28,840 nucleotides of DNA from an uncultured Lachnospiraceae bacterium (GTDB taxonomy: Bacteria; Bacillota; Clostridia; Lachnospirales; Lachnospiraceae), in assembly GCA_900548905.1 (NCBI GenBank), contig URMK01000070.1:1-28840 (forward strand). Reading direction: 5' to 3'. Shown here piece by piece: positions 16,604 through 24,749 of this stretch. Made by a program: the position numbers and the translations under genes. Below the pieces are notes generated by a model. It was not told the DNA's origin and did no database searches. It worked only from the letters and a program-made list of their open reading frames with translations. The number at the start of each line of letters is the position of its first letter. Within the stretch, counting starts at the first letter, position 1.

Positions 16604-19600
16604 ATGGAAAACAGACTGCTAATCGACACCACCCGTAAACAGAATGACCTGGATGACCTGTACGGCATTTTTTTTGAAGATCTGAACCATGCGGCAGACG
16701 GCGGTTTATATGCGGAATTAATTCAGAACCGCTCTTTTGAATTTGACAAAATCGATAATGCGGATTACCATGCCCTCACGGCCTGGGAATGCGTGGAACA
16801 AGACGGAACTGCTGATTTCCATATAGAAACGGCCGATCCGGTTTCCGGTAAAAATCCCCATTATCTTGTAATAGATATCAGACAGCCGGGAAAGGATGTG
16901 GGCATCTGCAATACCGGCTACAATACCGGGATTCCCCTGAAAAAAGGGGAAACCTACTATTTTACCTGCTTTGCAAAAAGAGGAAACCCGGAGGAAGAAC
17001 TGGAAGTTTCCTTAAGAAGCCGGGAGGGGAAAACCTATACGCACGCCGGCTTTACCGTAAAGACTGACTGGACAAAGACGGAGCTTTCCCTTGTCAGCCC
17101 GGTAACGGATACCTGTGCCCGCCTTGCCGTAACCATAAAAGGAAAGAGCAGCGCCGCCCTGGATTTTATCTCCCTGTTTCCTGCGGATACCTATAAAGGA
17201 AGAAGAAACGGACTGCGTAAGGATCTGGCACAGCTGCTGGAGGATATGCATCCTAAATTCCTGCGGTTTCCCGGAGGCTGTCTCGTCCATGACGGCTCCC
17301 TGGATCCGGAGGACAGGAATTCCATGTACCGCTGGAAAAATACAATAGGCCCTTTATGGGAGCGGCCTGCCAGAAGAAATAACTGGGGTTATAACCAGAC
17401 GCTGGGGCTTGGATTTTATGAATATTTCCAACTGTGCGAGGATATCGGAGCCAGGCCCATACCCGTCCTGCCGGGAGGTTATGATCCCCATCACCAGAGG
17501 ATAGTCCCTTTGGAGGAACTGGAACCCTGGGTTGCAGATGCCCTGGATCTGATAGAGTTTGCCAACGGGGACGCCCGGACTACCAAATGGGGAGCGGTGC
17601 GTGCCGCCCTGGGGCATGAGGCTCCCTTTGGGATGGAATACCTGGCAATCGGAAACGAAGAGGTGGGAGCACCCTTCTTTGAAAGATACCCTTATTTCCA
17701 TAAAGCGATCCGGGAAAAATACCCTGATATCAGGATTATAAATACCGCAGGCCCGTTCGCGGCCGGCGGCGAGTATGAAAGAGGATGGAAATCCGCAAGG
17801 GAGAACGGGTCGGATCTGGTGGATGAGCACTATTACATGGCTCCGGAATGGTTCCTGAAAAACCACCGCCGTTATGATGCCTTTTCCCCGGAGGAGCCCG
17901 GGGTATTCCTGGGGGAATACGCTTCCCATGGAAACACATGGGAGAATGCCCTCTGCGAGGCATCCTATATGACCGGCCTTGAGAGGAATGCAGGAGTGGT
18001 AAAGCTCGCCTGCTATGCCCCGCTTTTCTGCAATATCGATTATACCAACTGGAAGCCGGATATGATCTGGTTTGACAACCACAGATCCTACGCAACCCCT
18101 AATTATTATATACAAAAGCTGTTTATGAATTACCAGGGGGATTATACACTGCCCCTGTTTGCCGATTTTGCGGATGAGAACGAGGAACTCTGTCCCCGGC
18201 AGGACAATATAAGCGGTGAACTTGTGTTTTCCGCCGGGCAGGAGGATGCCCGAATCCGGTATTCAGGGATAAAAATCCGGAATGACGATACGGGAGAAAC
18301 CTTCCGTTTCCCGGATGTGGTTATTGATAACTCCCGCACGGAAAGCGTTATCGGCCATCTGGACTGGGCGAATGTAACGATTACCTGCAGAGCCAGGGAA
18401 CGGGAAGGCAGCCGGGGCTTCCGGATAATTTTCGGAAGGAACGCAGAGGGCGAACAGCTGGAATGGGAGCTGGGAGGATGGCAGAACCAGGATACCTGCC
18501 TGGTGGAATACACCAAAGGACAGCATTCCTGCCTCAGCCAGTATCTGTTCCGGGTGGAACAGAACCGGGACTATGAGCTCACCCTTCAGTTCCGGGGAAG
18601 GAATATCCGCACCTTTGCAGATGGAAAGGCTTATCATGACGTGACCCTGCAGCCGGTCGTTATAGAACCGCTCTACCTCTCCGCATCCATGCGTAAGGAG
18701 GACGGCAGTGTGATTCTGAAAATGGTGAATGTAAGCGATAAGGAACGGCTTATCTGCGTGCATCTGAACGGCATGGAAAAGGCATCCCTATATGGAACGG
18801 TTATCTCCATGGGCGGCTGTGCCCCCGGGGAAGAAAATTCCCTGGAGCAGCCGGAGCGTGTGATACCCAAAGAACAGGAATTCCTGACGGAAGGTTCTCC
18901 GTTTACCACAAAGATCCCTCCCCGGACGGTAACGGTTTTCTGTTTGAAGGAAAAAAAGAACCCGGTTTTAAAAGGGCTGTTCGCGGATCCGGATATGGCC
19001 TCCCATAACGGAACCTACTATCTCTATCCCACCACAGACGGCTTTCCCGGCTGGTCGGGCTGGCAGTTCCATGTGTTTTCCTCCCCGGATCTGCACAGCT
19101 GGACGGATAAGGGAGTCATTGTGGATCTGAAAACCGGGCAGGTCCCCTGGGCAACAGGCAGTGCCTGGGCGCCCGCTATTGCGGAGAAAAACGGAAACTG
19201 GTATTTTTATTTCTGCGGAAAAAGGCCGGATGGAAAATCCTGTATCGGGGTGGCGGCCGCCCCGCATCCGGAAGGGCCTTTTACCGTAAAAGAGGTTCCC
19301 CTCCTCACGCCGGAAGCTGTGGAGGCGGAAGGGGTAAGCGTAAGCCAGGTGATCGATCCGTCGGTCTATATCGAAGAGGACGGCACCCCCTATCTGTTAT
19401 TCGGAAACGGAGCGCCGGCCCTTGTGAGACTGGAGGAAACCATGACGGATATCTGTCCGGGAACCATGCGGCCGCTGGAGGGGCTTACGGATTTCCGGGA
19501 GGCGGTAACGGTGTTGAAACGCGGCGGCCTGTACCATTTCACCTGGTCCTGTGACGATACGGGCAGTGAGGACTATCATGTGAACTACGGGACATCGGAA

Positions 19601-19849
19601 AGCCTGTTCGGGCCTGTAACCTGTCATTATCCGGTGCTGGAGAAGCGCCCCGCAGAGGGGATTCTGGGAACCGGGCATCACTGTATCCTGAAAGAGCCGG
19701 GAAAGGATGCTTATGCGGCGGCGTATCACCGATTCGCCCTGCCCCTTTCCGACTATCCGGAGGGAAAGGGTTTCCATCGGGAAATTTGTATTGACAGAGT
19801 GGAATTTGATGATAACGGAAGAATGAAAAAAATTATACCTACACTATAG
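16604..19849 (+). CDS. Two-domain arabinofuranosidase: GH51 fused to GH43
   Basis: This 1081-aa protein starts at the ATG at 16604 (AGGAAG upstream) and has no signal peptide, so it is cytoplasmic. Residues about 1-510 are a GH51 alpha-L-arabinofuranosidase barrel with FLRFPGGCLVHDG, acid/base Glu352 (AIGNEEVG) and nucleophile Glu438 (FLGEYASH). Residues about 540-700 look like an inserted beta-sandwich of the concanavalin/CBM type, before the GH51 C-terminal beta domain. From about residue 788, after a short Lys-rich linker (LKEKKNP), comes a complete five-bladed GH43 propeller of about 290 aa, with catalytic base Asp795 (FADPD), pKa modulator Asp918 (VIDPS) and acid Glu966 (FREAV). One chain could thus release arabinofuranose or xylose/galactose from two linkages. 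The linker is encoded across a 7-A run, so the fusion should be confirmed against reads. Gene order: importer, this gene, GH35. Confidence 0.9.
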   Translation: MENRLLIDTTRKQNDLDDLYGIFFEDLNHAADGGLYAELIQNRSFEFDKIDNADYHALTAWECVEQDGTADFHIETADPVSGKNPHYLVIDIRQPGKDVGICNTGYNTGIPLKKGETYYFTCFAKRGNPEEELEVSLRSREGKTYTHAGFTVKTDWTKTELSLVSPVTDTCARLAVTIKGKSSAALDFISLFPADTYKGRRNGLRKDLAQLLEDMHPKFLRFPGGCLVHDGSLDPEDRNSMYRWKNTIGPLWERPARRNNWGYNQTLGLGFYEYFQLCEDIGARPIPVLPGGYDPHHQRIVPLEELEPWVADALDLIEFANGDARTTKWGAVRAALGHEAPFGMEYLAIGNEEVGAPFFERYPYFHKAIREKYPDIRIINTAGPFAAGGEYERGWKSARENGSDLVDEHYYMAPEWFLKNHRRYDAFSPEEPGVFLGEYASHGNTWENALCEASYMTGLERNAGVVKLACYAPLFCNIDYTNWKPDMIWFDNHRSYATPNYYIQKLFMNYQGDYTLPLFADFADENEELCPRQDNISGELVFSAGQEDARIRYSGIKIRNDDTGETFRFPDVVIDNSRTESVIGHLDWANVTITCRAREREGSRGFRIIFGRNAEGEQLEWELGGWQNQDTCLVEYTKGQHSCLSQYLFRVEQNRDYELTLQFRGRNIRTFADGKAYHDVTLQPVVIEPLYLSASMRKEDGSVILKMVNVSDKERLICVHLNGMEKASLYGTVISMGGCAPGEENSLEQPERVIPKEQEFLTEGSPFTTKIPPRTVTVFCLKEKKNPVLKGLFADPDMASHNGTYYLYPTTDGFPGWSGWQFHVFSSPDLHSWTDKGVIVDLKTGQVPWATGSAWAPAIAEKNGNWYFYFCGKRPDGKSCIGVAAAPHPEGPFTVKEVPLLTPEAVEAEGVSVSQVIDPSVYIEEDGTPYLLFGNGAPALVRLEETMTDICPGTMRPLEGLTDFREAVTVLKRGGLYHFTWSCDDTGSEDYHVNYGTSESLFGPVTCHYPVLEKRPAEGILGTGHHCILKEPGKDAYAAAYHRFALPLSDYPEGKGFHREICIDRVEFDDNGRMKKIIPTL

Positions 19850-19908
19850 ATGATAAACCGTAAGCAAATAATTCGGGTTTAAAACAGAGGGAAAAGGAGA
19901 AGGAAAGC

Positions 19909-21660
19909 ATGAAAGAAGGAGTTTTTGAAATCAGGGATGATTTCTATCTGAACGGCAGGCCTTTTAAAATAATATCCGGAGCGATTCATTATTTCAGGGT
20001 CGTTCCCGAGTACTGGCGTGACCGGCTGGAAAAGCTGAAGGCCATGGGGGCGAACACGGTGGAAACCTACGTACCCTGGAATATACATGAGCCAAAGCGG
20101 GGGAAGTTTGTTTTCGAGGGCATGCTGGATATACAAAAATTTATTCAACTTGCCGGGGAGCTGGGGCTTTATGTCATTGTCCGCCCCTCCCCGTATATCT
20201 GCGCGGAATGGGAGTTCGGCGGGCTTCCCGCCTGGCTGTTAAAAGAAGACGGTATGCGTCTGCGCGGCTGCTATGAACCTTTTCTGGAGGCTATCCGGGC
20301 ATATTATAAGGTGCTGTTTCCCGTGCTCATCCCCCTGCAGATCACGCACGGAGGCCCCGTTATCATGATGCAGGTGGAGAATGAATACGGCTACTATGGG
20401 GATGATACCGCCTATATGGAAACCATGAAGCAGATCATGCTGGATAACGGCGTTCAGGTGCCGCTTGTCACCTCCGACGGCCCCATGGACGAATCTCTTA
20501 CCTGCGGCCGGCTTCCCGGCGTTCTGCCTACCGGAAATTTCGGATCCAAAACGGAAGAACGTTTTGACGTGCTCAGAAGATATACGGACGGCGGCCCCCT
20601 CATGTGTACGGAATTCTGGGTAGGTTGGTTTGATCACTGGGGAAACGGCGGCCACATGCGCGGCAACCTGGAAGAAAGCACAAAGGATCTGGATAAGATG
20701 CTGGAGCTGGGGCATGTGAACATCTATATGTTTGAAGGCGGAACCAACTTCGGCTTTATGAACGGCTCCAACTACTATGACGAACTGACCCCGGATGTCA
20801 CCAGCTATGACTATGACGCGGTGCTCACGGAAGCAGGGGATTTTACCCCCAAATATGAAAAATACCGGGAGGTTATCGGAAAATATACGCTTCTTCCCCA
20901 GGTGAAATTCTCCACGGACATCCGGAAAAAGGACTACGGCACCCTGAAGGTACAGGAGAAGGTCAGTCTGTTCCGGGTGCTTGCGGATCTTTCGGCCCCC
21001 GTGAAAAACCCCTTCCCCATGCCTATGGAAAAGCTGGATCAAAGCTACGGCTATATCCTGTACCGCACATCACTGCAAAGAGAGCAGAACCTGGAAAAAA
21101 TCCGTCTGTGGGGAGCCAATGACAGGGCCAATATCTTTGTGGATGAAAAGCCGGTAGTCACTCTTTATGACAGACAGCTGCTGACAGAAGCCCAGGTAAA
21201 GGTGGATTTCGAATCCGGCGCCGTCATGGATATCCTCATGGAAAATATGGGCCGCGTCAATTTCGGCCCCCGCATGGAATCCCAGCGGAAGGGCATTGAA
21301 GGCTGCGTGCAGCTCAACGGACATATGCACTATAACTGGGAAATGTATACGCTTCCCCTGGATAACCTGGATGCTCTGGATTTCTCCAGGGGATACGAGG
21401 AAGGAACGCCCGGCTTTTATAAATTTACCTTTGAAGCGGAGGAGACCGGGGATACCTTCCTGGATTTCGCAGGCTGGGGAAAAGGCTGTGCCTTCCTTAA
21501 CGGCTTTAACCTGGGGCGGTTCTGGGAAATCGGGCCGCAGAAGCGTTTGTATATTCCCGCGCCGCTTCTGAAGAAAGGAACCAATGAAATCATCCTGTTT
21601 GAAACAGACGGAAAAACCGTACCGGAAATCAGCCTCAAGTCTGAGCCGGATGTGGGATAA
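19909..21660 (+). CDS. GH35 beta-galactosidase
   Basis: This 583-aa cytoplasmic enzyme starts at the ATG at 19909 behind AGGAGAAGGA. It opens with the GH35 signature SGAIHYFRVVPEYWRDRLEK and WNIHEPKRG. The acid/base is Glu159 (QVENEYG) and the nucleophile Glu235 (MCTEFWVGWFDHWG). The barrel is followed by two beta-sandwich domains ending near FLNGFNLGRFW and GPQKRLYIP, as in standard single-chain GH35 enzymes; length is normal. It removes terminal beta-linked galactose, often beta-1,3. It is the last gene of the operon starting at 12869, 59 bp after the GH51-GH43 gene, and a terminator follows. Confidence 0.94.
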   Translation: MKEGVFEIRDDFYLNGRPFKIISGAIHYFRVVPEYWRDRLEKLKAMGANTVETYVPWNIHEPKRGKFVFEGMLDIQKFIQLAGELGLYVIVRPSPYICAEWEFGGLPAWLLKEDGMRLRGCYEPFLEAIRAYYKVLFPVLIPLQITHGGPVIMMQVENEYGYYGDDTAYMETMKQIMLDNGVQVPLVTSDGPMDESLTCGRLPGVLPTGNFGSKTEERFDVLRRYTDGGPLMCTEFWVGWFDHWGNGGHMRGNLEESTKDLDKMLELGHVNIYMFEGGTNFGFMNGSNYYDELTPDVTSYDYDAVLTEAGDFTPKYEKYREVIGKYTLLPQVKFSTDIRKKDYGTLKVQEKVSLFRVLADLSAPVKNPFPMPMEKLDQSYGYILYRTSLQREQNLEKIRLWGANDRANIFVDEKPVVTLYDRQLLTEAQVKVDFESGAVMDILMENMGRVNFGPRMESQRKGIEGCVQLNGHMHYNWEMYTLPLDNLDALDFSRGYEEGTPGFYKFTFEAEETGDTFLDFAGWGKGCAFLNGFNLGRFWEIGPQKRLYIPAPLLKKGTNEIILFETDGKTVPEISLKSEPDVG

Positions 21661-21686
21661 AAATGGATTTGTCTGAAAGCGTGCCC

Positions 21687-21739
21687 AAAAAACGTACAAG
21701 GGTTAGATTTGTAAAATATTTGTATTTTACCGTTTTTTT
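21687..21739 (+). terminator. Intrinsic terminator after the GH35 gene
   Basis: The inner stem GTAAAATA/TATTTTAC (21711-21730) is nested in an outer pairing of AAAAAACG (21687-21694) with the following CGTTTTTT. The 7-T run at 21733-21739 completes a terminator. The stem is AT-rich, so read-through into lacI is possible. Confidence 0.65.
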
Positions 21740-21750
21740 CTCGAAAAGGG

Positions 21751-21779
21751 TTGGTTAATTCCCCGGTATGTATTATAAT
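21751..21779 (+). promoter_or_regulatory. Promoter of the lacI-araC regulator operon
   Basis: TTGGTT (21751-21756) and a perfect TATAAT (21774-21779) are 17 bp apart. Start is expected near 21786, about 72 nt before the lacI-type start codon. An operator lies at 21791-21804. Confidence 0.75.
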
Positions 21780-21790
21780 GAAACTATAAA

Positions 21791-21804
21791 TGATACCGGT
21801 TTCA
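21791..21804 (+). promoter_or_regulatory. LacI-type operator in front of the lacI gene (autoregulation)
   Basis: TGATACCGGTTTCA differs from the operator at 8790 and 12812 at two of 14 positions and has the symmetric ACCGGT centre typical of LacI-family sites. It lies 12-25 bp downstream of the -10 box, a good place for negative autoregulation. Confidence 0.7.
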
Positions 21805-21857
21805 AGGGCGCGGTTTCGGATGATACGAAAGACGGCCGGAAATGGGGGAGGCAGAAC

Positions 21858-22892
21858 ATGGAGAAAGAAACGATCAGTATCTATACAATAGCGAAGGAAG
21901 CAGGCGTATCCCCGGCCACGGTTTCCCGAGTCCTGACAGGCAATGCCAAGGTGAGCGAGGAAAAGAAAAGCCGGGTGGAAGCGCTGATCAGGAAGTATGA
22001 TTTCAGGCCCAATGCCCTGGCCAGAGGCCTTAGCAGCGTGGAAACGAAGATGATTGGCCTCATGGTCTCCGATATCCGGAACCCGTTTTATGCAACTATG
22101 GCGGTGGAATGTGAGAAGGCAGCCAACGAAAACGGCTATCTGCTTCTGCTGTGTAATTCCCTGGGAAGCAATGAGATGGAGGTTTCCTACCTGGAGAAGT
22201 TTTCCGGGCAGAGGGTGGATGCTATTATCCAAATCGGAGGAAAGGTCGATGAACTGATATCGGATACCAGTTATGTGGAGAATATCAATAAAGTTGCCAA
22301 TACCACTCCGGTTTTAATCACCGGAAAGCTGGACGGGGCGGACTGCTACCAGGTGAATATCGATGAAGGCCAGTCCATGGAGCTGCTGATGCAGTTCCTT
22401 ATCGAAAACGGCCATCAGGATATCGCCCTGATCGGCGGACGTGACAATGTTAAATCCACCCTGGACAAAAGGCTCCGTTACCGCCAGATGCTTCGTAAAT
22501 ACGGAATCCCTGTCAGGGAAGAATACATTGTGGACGGCCACAGCTATGATATCGAGAGCGGCAGCGCAGCGATGCACCGGTTTATCAGAGAGGATCATCC
22601 TATGCCCAGCGCGATCATTGCCATCAATGACTTCACTGCGGTAGGGATTGTGCGGGCGCTCAGAGAGCACGGCCTGCGCATCCCCGAGGACGTGTCCGTG
22701 GTGAGTTTTGACAATACGTACATTGCCGAAACCTGCATGCCCCGCCTGACCTGCGTGGGGTATGATTACAAGCTTTTCGGCAAGCTGCTGATAGAGACGG
22801 CGATGCAGGCCATACATAACGGGGAGCCGCCCCGGGTGCAGATGGTGAAGTCCAGGCTTGTCATCAGAGATTCCTGCAAACAACTGAAGTAA
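21858..22892 (+). CDS. LacI-family transcriptional regulator
   Basis: This 344-aa regulator starts at the ATG at 21858 behind GGGGGAGG; the frame extends upstream, but only through the operator and promoter. The N-terminal helix-turn-helix and hinge are typical (SIYTIAKEAGVSPATVSRVL to PNALARGLSS). Residues about 60-340 form the periplasmic-binding-protein-like effector domain (MIGLMVSDIRNPFYATM, NGHQDIALIGG, PSAIIAINDFTAVG). It probably binds a sugar released from the imported oligosaccharide and represses through the TGAAACCGATTTCA sites. It is co-transcribed with the araC-type gene 14 bp downstream. Being next to the locus makes it the best local candidate, with CcpA encoded elsewhere as a second possible reader of the same sites. 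Confidence 0.93.
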   Translation: MEKETISIYTIAKEAGVSPATVSRVLTGNAKVSEEKKSRVEALIRKYDFRPNALARGLSSVETKMIGLMVSDIRNPFYATMAVECEKAANENGYLLLLCNSLGSNEMEVSYLEKFSGQRVDAIIQIGGKVDELISDTSYVENINKVANTTPVLITGKLDGADCYQVNIDEGQSMELLMQFLIENGHQDIALIGGRDNVKSTLDKRLRYRQMLRKYGIPVREEYIVDGHSYDIESGSAAMHRFIREDHPMPSAIIAINDFTAVGIVRALREHGLRIPEDVSVVSFDNTYIAETCMPRLTCVGYDYKLFGKLLIETAMQAIHNGEPPRVQMVKSRLVIRDSCKQLK

Positions 22893-22906
22893 AGGAAATT
22901 GCTTAT

Positions 22907-23830
22907 ATGTTTTACCGGATAAACCTGCAGTATCTTCCCGCGGTCAGGCTGGCGGATTCTGTGGTGATAGAGCCGCCGTATGTGCACAGGCGCAGGAAAG
23001 CGGACGAGTATATCGTGTATCTGATTAAAAAAGGGGTCATGTATCTGGAGGAAAACGGAAGCGCCGTGACACTCCAGCCGGGGGATATGTATGTACTGGA
23101 TCCCCGGTATACCCATGTGGGGGGAAAGGCCTCCTGGTGTGAGTATTTTTATGTGCATTTCCGGCATCCGGATATTATTCCTGTTGCGGAAGAAAAGGAA
23201 AAAGGGCTCCAGAAGCTTTTGCTGGAAAACCGCCAGTCCTCCATCCAGAGCGATATTTTCAGTTATGAAAAATGTGAAGGGCAGAGCCTTTACCTGCCTA
23301 AAAGCTATCATATCCATGATTACAGCAGTCTGGTTAAGGTAACGGAGCTTCTGAACGAAGCGGTGGAACGCAATACCACCCAGCTGGAAAATTATAAAAT
23401 ATTGCTTGCCTGCAAGGTGCTGGAAGCTTTTGTGGAAATCAGCAGGAGCTGTGTGACGGCGGAAACGGTGGCGTATGTGGAAAAACAGCCCCGCTCCTAC
23501 CGGAATGTGCAGGAGCTGCTCAATTATCTGAACCGGGAATATGCCGGGGAGATCACAGGACAGTCTCTGGAAAAAGAGTTCGGCGGCAATTTTGATTATA
23601 TGAACCGCACCTTTAAGAAAATGACAGGACAGACGATTTTTAAGTACCTGAACCGGGTCAGGATAAATCATGCAAAAGCCCTCATTTTGAATTCTCCCTG
23701 GAAGATGTCCAGAATAGGGGAAAGCGTCGGCTTCCCCGATGAATATTATTTCAGCCGGGTATTCAAGAAATATACGGGAAAATCCCCTACCGAATATGCC
23801 AGGGAGGGGATGAACGGAAGAAAAATATAG
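22907..23830 (+). CDS. AraC-family transcriptional regulator
   Basis: This 307-aa protein starts at the ATG at 22907 with AAAGGAA upstream. Residues about 25-95 form a cupin-like sugar-sensing domain (VTLQPGDMYVLDPRYTHVGG). The C-terminal 100 residues hold the two AraC helix-turn-helix motifs (ITGQSLEKEFGGNFDYMNRTFKK, shortened here, and MSRIGESVGFPDEYYFSRVFKK) ending in the family KYTGKSPTEYAR. It is likely an activator for the hydrolase or importer operons, but no direct-repeat binding site could be identified. It ends the regulator operon; a dispersed hairpin and a bidirectional terminator follow. Confidence 0.92.
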   Translation: MFYRINLQYLPAVRLADSVVIEPPYVHRRRKADEYIVYLIKKGVMYLEENGSAVTLQPGDMYVLDPRYTHVGGKASWCEYFYVHFRHPDIIPVAEEKEKGLQKLLLENRQSSIQSDIFSYEKCEGQSLYLPKSYHIHDYSSLVKVTELLNEAVERNTTQLENYKILLACKVLEAFVEISRSCVTAETVAYVEKQPRSYRNVQELLNYLNREYAGEITGQSLEKEFGGNFDYMNRTFKKMTGQTIFKYLNRVRINHAKALILNSPWKMSRIGESVGFPDEYYFSRVFKKYTGKSPTEYAREGMNGRKI

Positions 23831-23850
23831 CAGTTCAGACTCGTCCGGAC
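23831..23850. repeat. Short inverted repeat, dispersed family copy 4
   Basis: CAGTTCAGAC and GTCCGGACTG, the central part of the repeat seen at 4713 and 8159, start at the base after the AraC gene stop. The mismatched positions are again wobble-compatible. The outer GTAA/TTAC part has been lost. Confidence 0.55.
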
Positions 23851-23858
23851 TGTGGCAG

Positions 23859-23903
23859 AAAAACGGGAAATGACCGGCAGAAAGGTCACTTCCCGTTTTT
23901 TTT
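23859..23903. terminator. Bidirectional intrinsic terminator between convergent genes
   Basis: AAAAACGGGAA(A)TGACC pairs with GGTCA(C)TTCCCGTTTTT around an 8-nt loop, with one internal mismatch, and an 8-T run follows on the plus strand. The A-tract at the other side gives a shorter T-run for minus-strand transcripts. It ends the lacI-araC operon and also the convergent 202-aa gene, whose last codons and stop lie inside it. Confidence 0.88.
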
Positions 23904-24494
23904 CCCGTTGGCACAGCTCATGGCCAGCAGATGAAAATCCAGACAGCGGTTATCGCGGTAATACCGTTTCATAAGCTGGGAAAGCGGATGATTTTCCAGT
24001 CCCCCGCTGGGATCGTGGTGCCGCAGATATCTTTGGAAGGATAAGGGATTATTCCGGGGCATGCGGAGGAAAAGAGACTCCGTATCCTGGAAAACAGCAT
24101 CGACCAGATAGCAGATCAGAAGCTGCTGCTCCCGTTTGCTGACAATGCGTTCGGATTGGTACATAACCTTTCCGGAGGACGAAAGAAAACGCATGGTATA
24201 GAATCCAAGGCCGCGAAGGGAAGGCCCCTCCTTCAGGGAAGGGAAACCTCCCGAGGAGGGAAAACCTATGGATTCGTAGGCCTCCAGCCAAATAGAACGT
24301 CCCTTTTTCAGGTGACAGCTGAAAGAAATGTTCTGTGCAAAGTTTTCCGTTTCCGATCCATCGAATTCAATACCCATTTCCGTCATAAAGCAAATGGGGT
24401 CATATTCCATCAATTCCCAATGAAGAGCGCCCTTCCGGGTTCGATCCGTAAGGGCTGCAAGAAGCCTGCGGATTTCCTCTGATTCAATTCCCAT
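23886..24494 (-). CDS. Conserved-type hypothetical protein (202 aa)
   Basis: I do not recognise a family. The start at 24494 follows AAAGGACAGGG. The protein is soluble with no signal peptide or transmembrane helix. Its N-terminus (RRLLAALTDRTRKGALHWEL) resembles the beginning of several small Firmicutes proteins of unknown role. The centre has alternating hydrophobic stretches, and the C-terminal quarter is rich in Arg, His and Leu (SFQRYLRHHDPSGGLENHPL). The final residues (NGKKNGK) are encoded by the terminator stem. It is a single gene, convergent with araC. A dyad GCATTCC-C-GGAATGC at 24588-24602 lies upstream and might be regulatory. A clear ribosome site and sensible codon use argue that the gene is real. 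Confidence 0.65.
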   Translation of the reverse strand: MGIESEEIRRLLAALTDRTRKGALHWELMEYDPICFMTEMGIEFDGSETENFAQNISFSCHLKKGRSIWLEAYESIGFPSSGGFPSLKEGPSLRGLGFYTMRFLSSSGKVMYQSERIVSKREQQLLICYLVDAVFQDTESLFLRMPRNNPLSFQRYLRHHDPSGGLENHPLSQLMKRYYRDNRCLDFHLLAMSCANGKKNGK

Positions 24495-24656
24495 TCCCTG
24501 TCCTTTCGCCGGAAAGTGTATCCGGAATATATTTTATGTAACCGGCGGAGAAGCTTTGCTGCCTGCCGCAGAAACGTACCTATATAAGCATTCCCGGAAT
24601 GCGGTCATTTATTACTTTAAATATTCAGAACTGTCCGGCATTTTTGTTTTGGCCGT

Positions 24657-24731
24657 TAAAAAGGATCCGGAAGGATCACGGATGCCCTCCGGTCAGTCTC
24701 TGTCGGACTGAGGAGGGCATTGGGTGATCCG
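24657..24731 (-). terminator. Terminator of the GH2-MATE operon
   Basis: Nested inverted repeats: GGATCAC (24673-24679) with GTGATCC (24724-24730), ATGCCCTCC (24682-24690) with GGAGGGCAT (24712-24720), and CAGTC with GACTG at the tip. On the minus strand the structure is followed by GGATCCTTTTTAA. It begins about 20 bp after the MATE gene stop. The gap 24495-24749 holds otherwise only the upstream region of the 202-aa gene. Confidence 0.75.
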
Positions 24732-24749
24732 GAAAAAGGATACAGCGTA

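Noticed and set aside
24588..24602. GCATTCC-C-GGAATGC dyad as a terminator
   Set aside because: The stem is 7 bp with a 1-nt centre and no T-run, so it cannot be a terminator; a regulatory role is only possible.
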